Of a DNA stretch of 64,000 bases, positions 10,885 to 22,224 are shown piece by piece; position 1 is the first letter of the stretch, and each line of letters starts with the position of its first letter. The notes beneath the pieces are model-generated. The model made no database searches. It was not told where the DNA came from and was given only the letters and a program-made list of their open reading frames with translations. The position numbers and the translations under genes were made by a program. The DNA comes from Blastomussa wellsi. Its lineage: Eukaryota > Cnidaria > Anthozoa > Scleractinia > Plerogyridae. Location of the stretch: contig OX393563.1 of assembly GCA_947652115.1 (NCBI GenBank), positions 5,087,276-5,151,275 of the forward strand. Reading direction: 5' to 3'.

Positions 10885-13800
10885 CTCAACTTACTTGCAA
10901 AGAATCTTTACAAGTGACTATTACATTCAAAAACAAAAAGTCATATTTTGACTACAATAAACGCAAAGAAGGCTGTTTGAATTTATTCATGATCTTATGT
11001 GTTTATTCGCTTGACCAAGCACCAATGACGTAATTCACTGGGTTGTCAATAGTCAACAGGGATTTTATGTGTCTACATTACCGGCACCAGCCATGATGCC
11101 AATTGCTCTGCCAGGAGCCTACTACACAATGTGGCCTACTTTCTTTATGTGAAAACAGAAAATTGACGTTGCTTCGGCGGTTAGGTATAGTCCAAGTGTC
11201 ATCGCGACACGAGTGACAAGAACAAGGTCAACGACGGAGACAGTGAGGGCGGGGCTGGGGGATTCTCAATCTGATCCTGTTTATCGCATAGCTTGCTTGT
11301 TTGTAGTTTGTTCCTATTGTGACTATTATTTGTAATTATATTTATGTCAGGTAATACTCATGTCGAATCATTGCAACTCAGTCACAAGGAACATTCTAGT
11401 TATGAAGCTTGGTGGTGTGTGCCGCTAATGGCCTTCTTAGTAAGAGCACTGGTTAATTACCAGGTCATTACAGCCGTATAAAGATAACTAGTTATTGCGG
11501 ACCTTGATGCTAGCACAAAAGCTGGGTTAAAGTCTCAAAACAAGGTTACTCGCTTTATCTATAGCAGGCACCGATCTTTAAGAAAACGGGAAAGGATTGC
11601 GAAATCATGCTTTGGTCAGAGAGGCGAAAAATCGCCAATGAACTCGTTGCGAGTGGGCTGAAATCAGATGATATTCCGGAAGGTTGAGCAGGATAACTGT
11701 TTTGAATTCTAACTCGAAAAAGTGACGTGTCAACAAAACACATTTTACAGCTAAAATTAATAAACTTTGGTCGTGCAGTGCCGCCATGTGGGAATCGGAC
11801 GAATTTTAGCAAACTATGCGTATATATCGCAGGATCATGTTATGAGCAGAAGACAGATAACGATGACCTTCTGAGAATGTATATGAGCTTCATAACAAAG
11901 TATTAGGGATTTTTTACTCGTTTGGAGTAAAACGATGTATGTTGTAAGCTATAAAGAAGTCAATTAAAACCAGGGTACAAAATACGCCTTGATATCTACG
12001 TCAGTCAAAGACAATGTAAAGAGCAACGTAACTGTGAAAGGGAGAATACCGTAAGGGACTGAAGGGTGAAAAATTGACGGGAAAGTTACTGAAAGTCTTC
12101 AATGAAAGAGAACCAGGGTAGTAAATGGTTTTAAATGTGGCTAAAATGTAAATAGAAGACACGTGAGTTAAGGCCAGGCCACCAAGCCGTTCCTTGCGAA
12201 TTCCCTTGACGTTTTCCGCTTCTCAGATTATAAAGGGAGGAAAATAATTTCCCACGTCCCCTCTCGATCTCATTGGCCTTCAATAACATAAGGAGTTGAA
12301 TAGTAGAATGGCTCTGATCCAAATAGCGCTTCAATTAGCCTAAAAACCACTGAATAGGGAAAGGCTAGATAAAAATTCGTAAGGGTAGCGCGATATATAT
12401 GTATTTTTTTGTCCGTTGCTATTCCTGCAAACGTCACTTTTTAATACCCAAGGTCGCCGCTATCTTTGCACCAACGATAGACGTATGCGTACTGGGTTAA
12501 GCATTGTTCCTTTAGTAAACCAGCTTAGACAACAACTGTACGTGTTTAATCAGTCGCCTGGCCGGGTTTTTGGAAAATTATCAAAAACATTGGACAGCCT
12601 GGTGCACACCAAGCATAATTATAAACTGAATAGCGCTCGCGCTGAATAATTATAACTAGCTGCGGTCAGAAGCAGGGCTGCAAGGGATTTATCCGACCAG
12701 CTCTAGGGTCTGGAGAGCTATATTTAGTAGATCTTAGTAAGATGGTCTATGAATCCCGCCTCCTATCGTATCGATACTGACATTTTCAATGTTAAAAGGT
12801 AATTAAGCTTTTGAATGATTGCGATTTTTTACTATTAGCAGATTGCGGTTTCTTCTTCGCTAATATATTTTATTTGTATGTCTATTAAATATAACTCATG
12901 TGTTTATTTGCCCATCAGTCAAAATACATACTTGTACATTAACCGTCTCGTGCCACTTTATTTACCAAATGTAACTCATGTTCGTAATAGACCAATCAAA
13001 AGTCGTTATTTTTAAGACCTTTTTAAAACTAGAACCTACAATTGAATACTGCTACTGGATTATTAACGGGGACCAGAGTTTAAGGGACTTTGCTAAACCA
13101 AACGTTTCTCTGTAAAGACGTAGCTATTCCTTCGTTGCTATACCTTCCATTGTCAGTGTCTCTTAAGTCGATAAAGTATAGACATTTCGAGATATTTCCG
13201 TTGCATTTTCAGGGGCGGATCCAGTATTTTTCTTGTGAGGGGGTGCACCACTAAGGAATGATGTGATTAATGGGTGACGTAAGCAGAATACAAGTTATAT
13301 TAGGAAGTGGCATGTCTCTTAGGGAGGGGTGTGCACTCCCTGAACCCTCCCCCTTGATCCGCCCCTGATTTTAACTTGTCTATTTACAGCAAATCTTAAA
13401 GAGAGACAGTCAGCTTTGAGACCGCACTGGCCTGGACACTAGTTTTCTCACTTTGAAAAAAGTTTACCTCAACCTGAAATCAAATGTACACGTAGAGAAC
13501 ATGTAGAAATCTGCTTCAATCTGCCCAGTGTTTCACTCAATTTTCAATCGGATTATTGAAAATTTGTTTTTGAGTGTGCTTTTGCTCATCCTATGATATT
13601 ATTTTATCATATTTGGTTAAAACAGTATGGATCGCGATAAAGTGTGATATGCAAATTAGCTATGAAATGGTATCTAAAGCGCATGTGCACCAGCTGAGTG
13701 TATCCCTTTAAATTATATGGCTGTCTCAAGAAAGGAGTCATTCATATTTGCAATTTTATAACACTGTTTTCAGGGACATGAAAGAAACAAACTATTTTTC

Positions 13801-14238
13801 CGATCATTGATAAGGGCCTCCTTTGAGACCCATCATCGTTTAGTCTGTTTGACCTGTTCAAGTTTTGCGGGTACCCGTCCATTGATCTATTGTGGCTCCA
13901 CATAATAATACTGGGAAAATAACTCCGCTTTAAGCTATTTTCATTGAGCCGATCTAGTCTGTAAAGAAAAATACGTAGCAAGAATCAATTACTACACTAA
14001 AGAGTTACCTACTCATCGCAAGAACCATAGCATTTTTGGAAGAATGAGAATGTGACGTGACGAAATTTTCTTTAAGTCAGGAAGTATGTTATCCTTCACC
14101 GAACGTTTTTGTCCCGATTAATATATTTTTGGTTGACATTTTCTGTTTTTATTTAGAGAAACTGCAGCCGTCTTCAAGACTATTCCACTCAATTCCTTAC
14201 ACCAGTTGAGTGCGGTGCGAGACAAAACGCTCGAAGTG
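10885..14238. other. Divergent intergenic region
   Basis: About 3.35 kb separates the starts of the minus-strand AbfB/TSP1 gene and the plus-strand ADP-ribosyl cyclase gene, so both promoters should be here. I see no coding exon and no clear TATA box that I would defend. One MITE-like element lies at 13210-13367. Confidence 0.6.
13210..13367. mobile_element. MITE-like element with CAGGGGCGGATC ends
   Basis: It starts CAGGGGCGGATCCAG and ends GATCCGCCCCTG, with an inner pair GGGTGCACCAC / GGTGTGCACTCCC. Related copies lie at 19006-19084 and 27917-28053. The CAGGGGC-type ends fit hAT-like non-autonomous elements, which is an inference. Confidence 0.8.
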
Positions 14239-17200
14239 ATGGCTTCATTTGTCACCTTATTCACCTTAGTCATCGTATTACAGTCGTGGACCGGTATGAC
14301 ACTCTTGCTTGTCAATTTAAAAAGTTTAAATTTGACTCTTACTACAGAAACGACTTTGCAGAATACCACTTCTGAGAAAATCATTTGGTAGATTGCTTTG
14401 AAAAATCAAAACAATGTCGCGCAGGGCTTGGACTTTACCAGTTTATAAATGGGTGGTCTTGAGATTACTGGCAAATATAAAATTGGGATAATCATTGGTG
14501 ATCGATCAAAACATTATTTCCTATTTATCAATGAGTTCATCCTCTGGGTAGAAAGACGTACCAGCTTACATTAGAATGCAATTTGTAGAATTTCAAATGG
14601 ATTTGAGATCGAGAGCTACAATAAACAACAGTAATAAATGCATAACGTTGAGCAAAAAGGATACAAGAGCTTCGGCCATTTGCAACCTGTTCCCTCGGGT
14701 TTTCATTAGGCAAGGCTAGATACAAATTACTTGTTCGGCAACATACTGGAAGGACATTTAATCTGATGCCTTAGTTCTTCGACCAGCGTATACGCATTCA
14801 AGGTTATTACTCCGCTCACAATCATAACAGGGTTCCTTGAAGTAACCATTGCGAGTCAACAAACCGTGTAGGTCTGAAAACATCCATAAAATCGGTTAAA
14901 CTGTCTTATATACAGTGTTTTATTTACTTCCATTAAATTCATTATAAGTCTAGTAGGCTGTACCATATCTACTCCACGAAATTGTTTTGAGACAAACCTT
15001 TTCATAATTATAAATAAATACAATAAACTTTAAATTTCAGAATTGAAATGTGCCTTCCGGCCTACAGGACAGGGAAGGCCATCATATGAAAGGGACCGGG
15101 GATTCTCGCCATGAAGTTCATATTACTCTCTAAACCTTCTGCTTTCTTTTGTTTATTTTTGTTTAAGAGAGCTTCGAAAAGGTATTTCTTGTCTCATTAA
15201 CATTAACTCAGCGAGGTAATCAGCCATATGCAACAGCATTCCAGTTAGCCTGTATCGCAGACAGTCTAAACCTCTGGAATTATGTGAAACGTCCCGCTGA
15301 GCTGCAACACCAGGCTAAATTCCAGTATTTACCATTAATTCTTCTTGTTTAGATGCAAGAAACAACATCAATCGTGATAAAAGAACTTGGAGCTCTCTTA
15401 CAGTGAGATCGCAAATCGAACAAAACGGGAACATTTTTCCAGTTAATAAACAATCTGGTCATGACTGGTCGACGAATACAAACAACAAATATAGAAGGGG
15501 ACTGGACCTCAAGCTTTTAGCGGGTCGCGCATATCAAATGGCTGTCAATCAGCCATATTACAACTCCAAGAAACAATACTGGCAGAGGAAACTGTATGAT
15601 AGTTTATGGAAGAAAAGTCCTGTTCTTGACAGCGCACGGCCAAGGGCTTCTTACACACCTGCAGTGCCTATCAACCTGTTGCAAAACGCTGGTCCAAGGA
15701 ACGTCTTACCACCTGGAGCAAGTGTGTGGAATAATGTCGACGAAGACGTGAAGTTTGTCGAGGAGAAGATTCAAGAATACTATGACCAAAGACTCAATAA
15801 GAACAAAAACAAATGGATGTTTAAACCAGTGGAAGGCACGACCAAGCACCTTAAAGAAATATTCGTGGGACGATGTTGGGATTTTGTTGCAAATAAAGGA
15901 AAGTTTCTTGAAAACCCGACAAAAGTAGATTGCGAGAAGTTGTGGAAAGCATTTCTGAATAGCTTTGCTTATAAAGGCCCCTGTGACGTCACCTTTGGCG
16001 ATTATACCCCTTTCTTCGACATGTATGAAGAACAACCGCTCAACGACAGGGTACAAATCTTATTTCTTTGGTGTTTAATAGAATGGCACATGCTGTCCCG
16101 TTCCATTGCGATATTATAATAGAATTTCCATGCTTTAATTGTGCTATTGTCTTGTACAAAAAAGCAATGTTAAATAATAAATGATGACGTTTATCAGAAT
16201 CACTAATAAATACGCTAAACTAAATGAAAATATGCTGATTGTTTATCAACTAAAATAAGCCAAATTTTTCAGGGCATCTGTTCGTATTCCTTTACGTTTT
16301 TTTATGAAAGAAAACATTAAATTTGCAATTGAGTTAATATTGTCTATTGACAGTTGAAGAAAGTGATCGTTTTGCTTGTTTCAAGGTCTTGTTTTGGTCT
16401 GGAACAAGAGAACTTACACATGCGTACTCCAGATTATATGACAGATTTACCACTCTAGAGGATACATTGGCAGGGTAAGATATCAAACGAGGTTCGAGCC
16501 TTTAATTACGCCCCGCTGCTAAATTAAAGAATGTTTCGTTTGAGAGTTTTCCCTCAAACCGTATTGAACTAATCATCAAATTGTCTCACATTACCCCTTA
16601 GATTCTTGATGAACGGTTTGAGGTGGTGTGGAAGCAAGAAAGAGCCTGGAATCGCCTTCAAGGCGTGTCCGTATGAATGCAGCAAACAGAAAGCTTTCTG
16701 GGGGCAGGCAGCGGCAAAGGTAAGAAAAAGAGGGGCGACCCTCTCAGATTTGACAAAATTCCCCATCTGCTTCGTTGCTGATTCGTGGTGTTTGTAGATA
16801 TTACGTACATTATATGACGGAATTGCTTTTTGAGTTCCTGTTGTCAGTCAGCAACATATATGGGCTGAGGATGTTACGCATTGGTGAGATATACATTTTA
16901 TATTTTGAGTGGCAAGAACAATCTCATGAGTGAGCAGAGCGAACGAGTAAAATGCTACTTTTATATCTTTGCGGAGCCAACGTGTAATGTTCGTTTTATT
17001 GTATAGAAAAAATACTGAAGCGAATCGAAAGCACAAATACATATATACATCTTGTTGTTCATCAGCTGGCAAAGCGAGCAAAGGGCGTTGTACACGTCAT
17101 GTTAAACGGCACAAGACAACACCTTGTAGACCGTCAGATCTTTCCCTCGTTCATGGATGACAGGTAAGGCAAAATTGATTGTGATTAATCATCACTATTG

Positions 17201-18794
17201 TTGCATCAGCAAGAATTAAGGAGTAAAGAAATGCCGCATATGGCGTAAAAGCAACTAGTCGTTGGATGAGCTATTTGATCATGTAACACTGTAGCTTTTT
17301 CTTCTACTACTCACTTTCCTAAAAATAAATTATTCATTGAATTGACTTGTGAAATGTAATGTAGTTTGGAATTTGTATTAAAGATTAAAGATAAATTACT
17401 TTTCTATATTCAACAGTTATTTAGCGGAGGACCAATTATCAAGTCTACCAGTAAAGGAAGTGAAAGAATTCAGAATACTTGTTGGTCATTCTCTTCATCA
17501 TAAATCACTGTAAGTTCAAGTAATATATTACAGTCGAGGCCACGAACCAACCTCCGTTCAATTCACCGATTATCTTCTTTTAGTGTCTAAGTCACTAGCT
17601 CCTACTTTTCAGCAAAAAAAAATTATACTAGACGAAGCTGAGGCCTCGGTGCATCGTGGATCGTTTATAGTTTATCACGTAACATTTATCGTATATCGTT
17701 TGCCGCGCATAGTGAATCGTGTTCGTTTGTCGCGCAAAGTGCATCCTCTCGCTTATAGCGCATCGTGTATCATTTGTCGTATTTTATGAAATATTCTGTA
17801 GGCAGTATGGAAGCAAATTAAATGAAACCTCTATTCCATAATCATAACTTCTGAGACATTCGTTCCTGTCCATTAATTTTAGGGAAAAGTGCGATAGCTT
17901 AACTGTTCTAGAGTTGCAGAATCGAGCCAAGGCAAGAGGGCTAAAGACAACATGCTTCGATAATCCCTAGTAAGTGAATCACACATTGTGGTGGTGGTGG
18001 TGGTGATGTTGTTCATGGTGGTTGTGCTTCTCTTGTTCGTGATGGTAATGGGGGTATTGGTGGTGCTGACAATCAAAGTGGTGGCGGGAGCAGTTGCGTT
18101 TGCGGTCGCTGTGTTGTTGGCTATCATGTCCCTTCGATTCTACTTGCAATAATTTCCCATCGGTTTTACCAACAAAGCTCGAAGAAGCTAAAAACCGGGC
18201 AGCTAATGTTTAAATGTTTATGCTGCCAAAACGATTATAGTTTTACTATTCTTACTCATAAAAAGGGGTCGCCCGCTGATTTACAGCGTGGCATGTGCAC
18301 TTGCTACGTCATGCGTGTTAAAATTCAAACCTTTTTGTGCCTGAAACTATTGAGCATTTTACCCATAAATTAAAGGGACACTGTCACGGGGATTTTTCTG
18401 CACTAAAACTATGACTAAGTACCTTTGCTCATACACAAAATGTATCTAAAATGTCAACATGAAGATATCAAGTAATTTTTTTTGAAGGGGGGGGGGGGGG
18501 GGGTAACAATAATGAAAATTCAGCTAATTTTTCAAAGCCACAATGGCCAAACTTTATTGGAGAGTTGTTCGTGACAGTATAGTGTCCCTTTACACCATTT
18601 TCAGTGTCTACATGGAAAGCTATAGAAGCAAGCTGACTAATGTAAACATGAAAATTCACTGGCAGCTAATTGTTTTTATCATTTTTCTCTTCACTGTAGC
18701 TTTATTCGGCATCTTTTATGTTTGGACAATCCAGGAGATCCCTTGTGCCTTTTCAAGATTTATGATCAAGACGCGTTATTATAAAGTGAAATAA
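14239..18794 (+). CDS. CD38-type ADP-ribosyl cyclase, C-terminally membrane-anchored
   Basis: Eight exons: 14239-14293, 15353-16050, 16386-16474, 16602-16719, 17066-17163, 17417-17509, 17883-17969 and 18605-18794. They join in phase to 475 codons plus stop. The family makes cyclic ADP-ribose and hydrolyses NAD. Visible family motifs in order: a signal peptide (MASFVTLFTLVIVLQ), LFWSGTRELTHAYSRL, FTTLEDTLAG, LRWCG, FWGQAAAK and VVHVMLNGTRQ. The two active-site tryptophans (LFWS, FWGQ) and the TLED glutamate are present. After VMLNG the family has a catalytic Glu in a FGxxE motif; here the segment is FPSFMDDSYL, with no Glu at that place. The last exon encodes a roughly 24-residue hydrophobic span (HWQLIVFIIFLFTVALFGIF) and a short basic tail. 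About 100 residues before the cyclase core have no recognised domain. ATG 14239 was chosen because it opens the signal peptide. Confidence 0.88.
17986..18120. repeat. GGT/GTT-rich simple repeat
   Basis: Degenerate GTGGTG and GTTG trinucleotide repeats in the last intron of the cyclase gene. The Thr-rich minus-strand frame across it is a by-product of the repeat. Confidence 0.8.
18371..18592. mobile_element. 222 bp MITE next to the last cyclase exon
   Basis: The ends are TAAAGGGACACTGTCACG and CGTGACAGTATAGTGTCCCTTTA (inverted). The interior holds CTAAGTACCTTTGCTCATAC and a run of about 18 G. A related interior, without clear ends, is at 36395-36500. The right end lies only 12 nt before the first base of the cyclase's terminal exon (18605). 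Confidence 0.8.
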
Positions 18795-19005
18795 AAACAA
18801 ACAAGAAAGCCACAAGAGGACAGCGAGAACTGATACAGGAGTTTTTAACACAGGAAGGGAAACCCGCGCGATATAATAACCTAGAACAGTAGCGGGATTT
18901 GTCCTCGTTTCCCCTCTCCATCATTCTATTCTGCTCCAGTGTACATAATTTGAGTCCACACGCATAGCAAGTGACAGCTCCTGATTAGACTGTGTGGATA
19001 TTACC

Positions 19006-19084
19006 CAGTGGTGGATCTAGAGGATCCCCCCCCCCCCTTATAAGGCCCCCACCCCCCTTAGAAGAAGTCTGGATCCGCCACTGT
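19006..19084. mobile_element. Short MITE fragment of the GGCGGATC family
   Basis: It starts CAGTGGTGGATCTAG and ends CTGGATCCGCCACTG, with C-runs inside. It lies just downstream of the cyclase stop codon, in the probable 3′ UTR. Confidence 0.7.
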
Positions 19085-19243
19085 TGCCAGCCATTGGAGC
19101 GAGCTGGCTAACCACAGAAAAAGTTGAAGATCCTGGTTGTCAAGGACACCCAGTGTCCACTTGTAAATAATGCTATTTCTTTCATTCTTTTATTCAATGT
19201 TTTCAATTAATTGTAATGACTGGTAGTCTCAAGTTGACGGAGC

Positions 19244-19249
19244 AATAAA
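19244..19249 (+). terminator. Possible polyadenylation signal of the cyclase gene
   Basis: AATAAA lies 450 bp after the cyclase stop, followed within 20 bp by a GT-rich stretch. Another AATAAA overlaps the stop codon itself and is too close to use. Confidence 0.35.
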
Positions 19250-19420
19250 GAAGAGTCTTTGTGATAAGGTGCCTAATATATTTCGATAACATTTTTCGTG
19301 AATTATCTTGCAGGGCAATAAAGACACTGCAACTTAATTACATTTATTAGCTTTATTTTCATGTAACATATTCACCATGCATGCTTGTAAAGTAATCTAT
19401 TAATCAGCTACCCTTATAAC

Positions 19421-20724
19421 ACCTATTGTTGCATTCAGTTAACAGTCCTTAAATCTGCAAACAATCTATCAGTAGAATATACAAGAGTAATACAACTTCC
19501 ATGCATAAGTGTTATGATGTAAGTTTTATGTACTCGATGTTATGTATGATAAGCCTGTTAAGTATAACGACTACATCCGGGTTAAGTGCAGTGTGCTGAT
19601 GTCTTCTCGATACGGCTACTCTAGTCACGCTAGTAAATACCCTTGTCACGTGGCTAAAGAAGAACGTGTCAAGCTACGTCACCGAGTGCAAAGGCTCCAC
19701 TCGCAGTATACAATTTTCTTTAATTTTGAGTATAGGCTAGTCCAGTCCGGGGCTGATGATCTTTCTGAAATAACTATTTCCGTAAGGCTTTAGTCCTTTC
19801 GTACGCGCTAGAAATGGCCGAAACTGACATGAAAAGGGAATTCCCACAGACATTATGTACAAAATTACATTTCTGTAAGGAAAAGCTTATTATATCAAAT
19901 ATAGCCCGGTTCTTAAAGCAATCAGAGGTCACTCGCTCAAGCGAACGCGGACAGTCTCAGAATCAGGTTAATGATCATACTGACTATCATTAGACATGCG
20001 CCTTACCATTACCCAGCTACGAAAATTCCTTGTTTTATAGTCGAGCCTCTCAGTCTAATACAGACACCAAAAGGAGAGTGTTCGCATTATATTAGAGACG
20101 TCACCGTGATGACAGTTTAGAGTGTTCATTAACGAAAAGCAGGCCCATATCACCTACACTGGACTGTCGGGAACAAATAGGTAAAGTTTGTATTTGTGTA
20201 CTCTCCGAGGCCTAGGTTTATTATCCATAGAAAACTTCCCGGAACAGGGAGGTGTCGGTAGGGAGAGATTCGACTGTATGGTTAACAAAAAACAATCTTA
20301 AATAAACTATAAACGTAGAATTTTTCATTAAAGAACGTTGTTGATGTCACATACAACTGCTACTGCTACTGCAACGGCTGACTCAGTTTGCTGAGATCTC
20401 GGAACGTCTGTTAAACGCAGCAAAAATCAAATTCGCGATTACATGACAACCAGGCCAGCCCGATCCCGGCTAACGGGGTTCTGTGTAATCGTGTTCACCG
20501 GGCCAGCCCGGCTAAATGGGCCAGAAACAAATTTCTCTTCCAAGCGTCATATCCGACCAAGAAAGTCAATGTTCCTTCTTCTAAATAGGATGTAGAAAAA
20601 AGTAACCAGTCTGCATAAGTGCCAAAAATTAAACAACAAATTTCCGGAAAAAGGTGACCAAGATCATTCATGCTAGAATCATTCGTGCATGCTAAAACTG
20701 GGCTGAAAGTCATCATCTCGGCAA
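19421..20724. repeat. Tandem duplication, copy A
   Basis: A 1304 bp unit repeated directly as copy B at 20725-21978. It starts ACCTATTGTTGCATTCAGTT. Near its right end is a GC-rich block with GGCCAGCCCG repeats. Compared with B it has about 40 extra bases around 20255-20295. It holds an 83-codon frame (19542-19793). Confidence 0.9.
19542..19793 (+). CDS. Small open frame in tandem copy A (doubtful)
   Basis: 83 codons, Tyr/Ser/Arg-rich, not recognised. The matching frame in copy B is also open. Differences between the two copies seen by eye include four amino-acid changes and two silent ones, which does not argue for protein-level constraint. It may be chance or a transposon remnant. Confidence 0.15.
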   Translation: MYDKPVKYNDYIRVKCSVLMSSRYGYSSHASKYPCHVAKEERVKLRHRVQRLHSQYTIFFNFEYRLVQSGADDLSEITISVRL

Positions 20725-21978
20725 ACCTATTGTTGCATTCAGTTAACAGTCCCTAAATCTGCAAACAATCTATCAGTAGAATACACAAGAGTAATTCAAC
20801 TTCCATACATAAGTGTTATGTTGTAAGTTTTATGTACTCGATGTTATGTTTGATAAGCCTGTTGAGTATAACGACTACATCCGGGTTAAGTGCAGTGTGC
20901 TGATGTCTTCTCGATACGGCTACTCTAGTCACGCTAGTAAATACCCTTGTCACGTGGCTAAAGAAGAACGTGTCAAGCTACGTCACCGAGTGCAAAGGCT
21001 CCACTCGCAGTATACAATTTTCTTTCATTTTGAGTATAGGCTAGTCCAGTCCGGTGCTGATGATCTTTCTGAAATGACTATTTCAGTAAGGCTTTAGTCC
21101 TTTCGTACGCGCTAGAAATGGCCGAAACTGACATGAAAAGGGAAATTCCCACAGACATTACGTACAAAATTATATTTATGTAAGGAAAAGCACATTATAT
21201 TAAATGTATCCCGGTTCTTAAGGCAATCAGAGGTCACTCGCTCAAGCGAACGCGGACAGTCTCAAAATCAGGCTAATGATTATACTGACTATCATTAGGC
21301 ATGCGCCTTACCATTACCTAGCTACGAAAATTCCATGTTTTATAGTCGAGCCTCTCAGTCTAATACAGACACCAAAAGGACAGAGCAAAGTGTTCGCATT
21401 ATATTAGAGACGTCACCGTGATGACAGTTAAGAGTGTTCAGTAACGAAAAACAGGCCCATATCACTCAATCGCTGGACTGTCGGGAACAAATAGGTAAAG
21501 TTTGTATTTGTGTACTCTCCGAGGCCAAGATGATTATCCATGGAAAACTTCCCGGAACAGGGAGGTGTCGGTGTCTTAAATAAACTATAAACGTAGAATT
21601 TTGCATTAAAGAACGTTTCGAAAACGTTGGCTGGCTCAGTTTGCCGAGATCTCGGAACGTCTGTTAAACGCAGCAAAAATCAACTTCACGATTACATGAC
21701 AACCGGGCCAGCACGATCCCGGCTAACGGGGTTCTGTGTAATCGTGTTCACCTGGCCAGCCCGGCTAAATGGGCCAACAACAAATTTCTCTCCCAAGCAT
21801 CATATCCGACCAAAAAGTCAATGTTCCTCCTTCTAAATAGGATGTAGAGGAAAAGTAACCCGGCTGCATAAATGCCAAAAATTAACCAACAAATTTCCGG
21901 AGAAAGGTGACCAAGATCATTCGTGCTAGAATCATTCGTGCATGCTAAGACCGGGCTGAAAGTCATCTCGGCAAACCT
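20725..21978. repeat. Tandem duplication, copy B
   Basis: The second copy of the 1.3 kb unit, over 90 percent identical by eye to copy A with small indels; for example CAGAGCAA is extra near 21380. The sequence following it (21979-22025) again holds GGGTCAGCCCGGCTCATGTA, so the unit may itself be a repeat-derived element. Confidence 0.9.
20846..21097 (+). CDS. Small open frame in tandem copy B (doubtful)
   Basis: The partner of the frame in copy A, 83 codons from the equivalent ATG; an in-frame ATG at 20813 would add 11 residues. No recognised domain, signal peptide or intron evidence. Confidence 0.15.
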   Translation: MFDKPVEYNDYIRVKCSVLMSSRYGYSSHASKYPCHVAKEERVKLRHRVQRLHSQYTIFFHFEYRLVQSGADDLSEMTISVRL

Positions 21979-22224
21979 AGCTAGGCAGACTAACCGGGTC
22001 AGCCCGGCTCATGTAATCAGGCCCTAACCTTCACATACACAGCAAAGGTTGAAAGAAACCAATTTATCGAAATACCACTGAACGCGTAGAACCTAAGTCA
22101 AAAAGAACAACAATCGACCTAATTACAACAACAAGTCTTTGCGCATGCTCAGTGAAACAGATCCATTACGTAGCTAAATACGTATCCGAGCCACTGATGC
22201 ATTAGACCTCAAGTCTTTTGACCT

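Noticed and set aside
15706..16056. 116-codon frame antisense to the cyclase exon
   Set aside because: A shadow of the strong sense coding exon.
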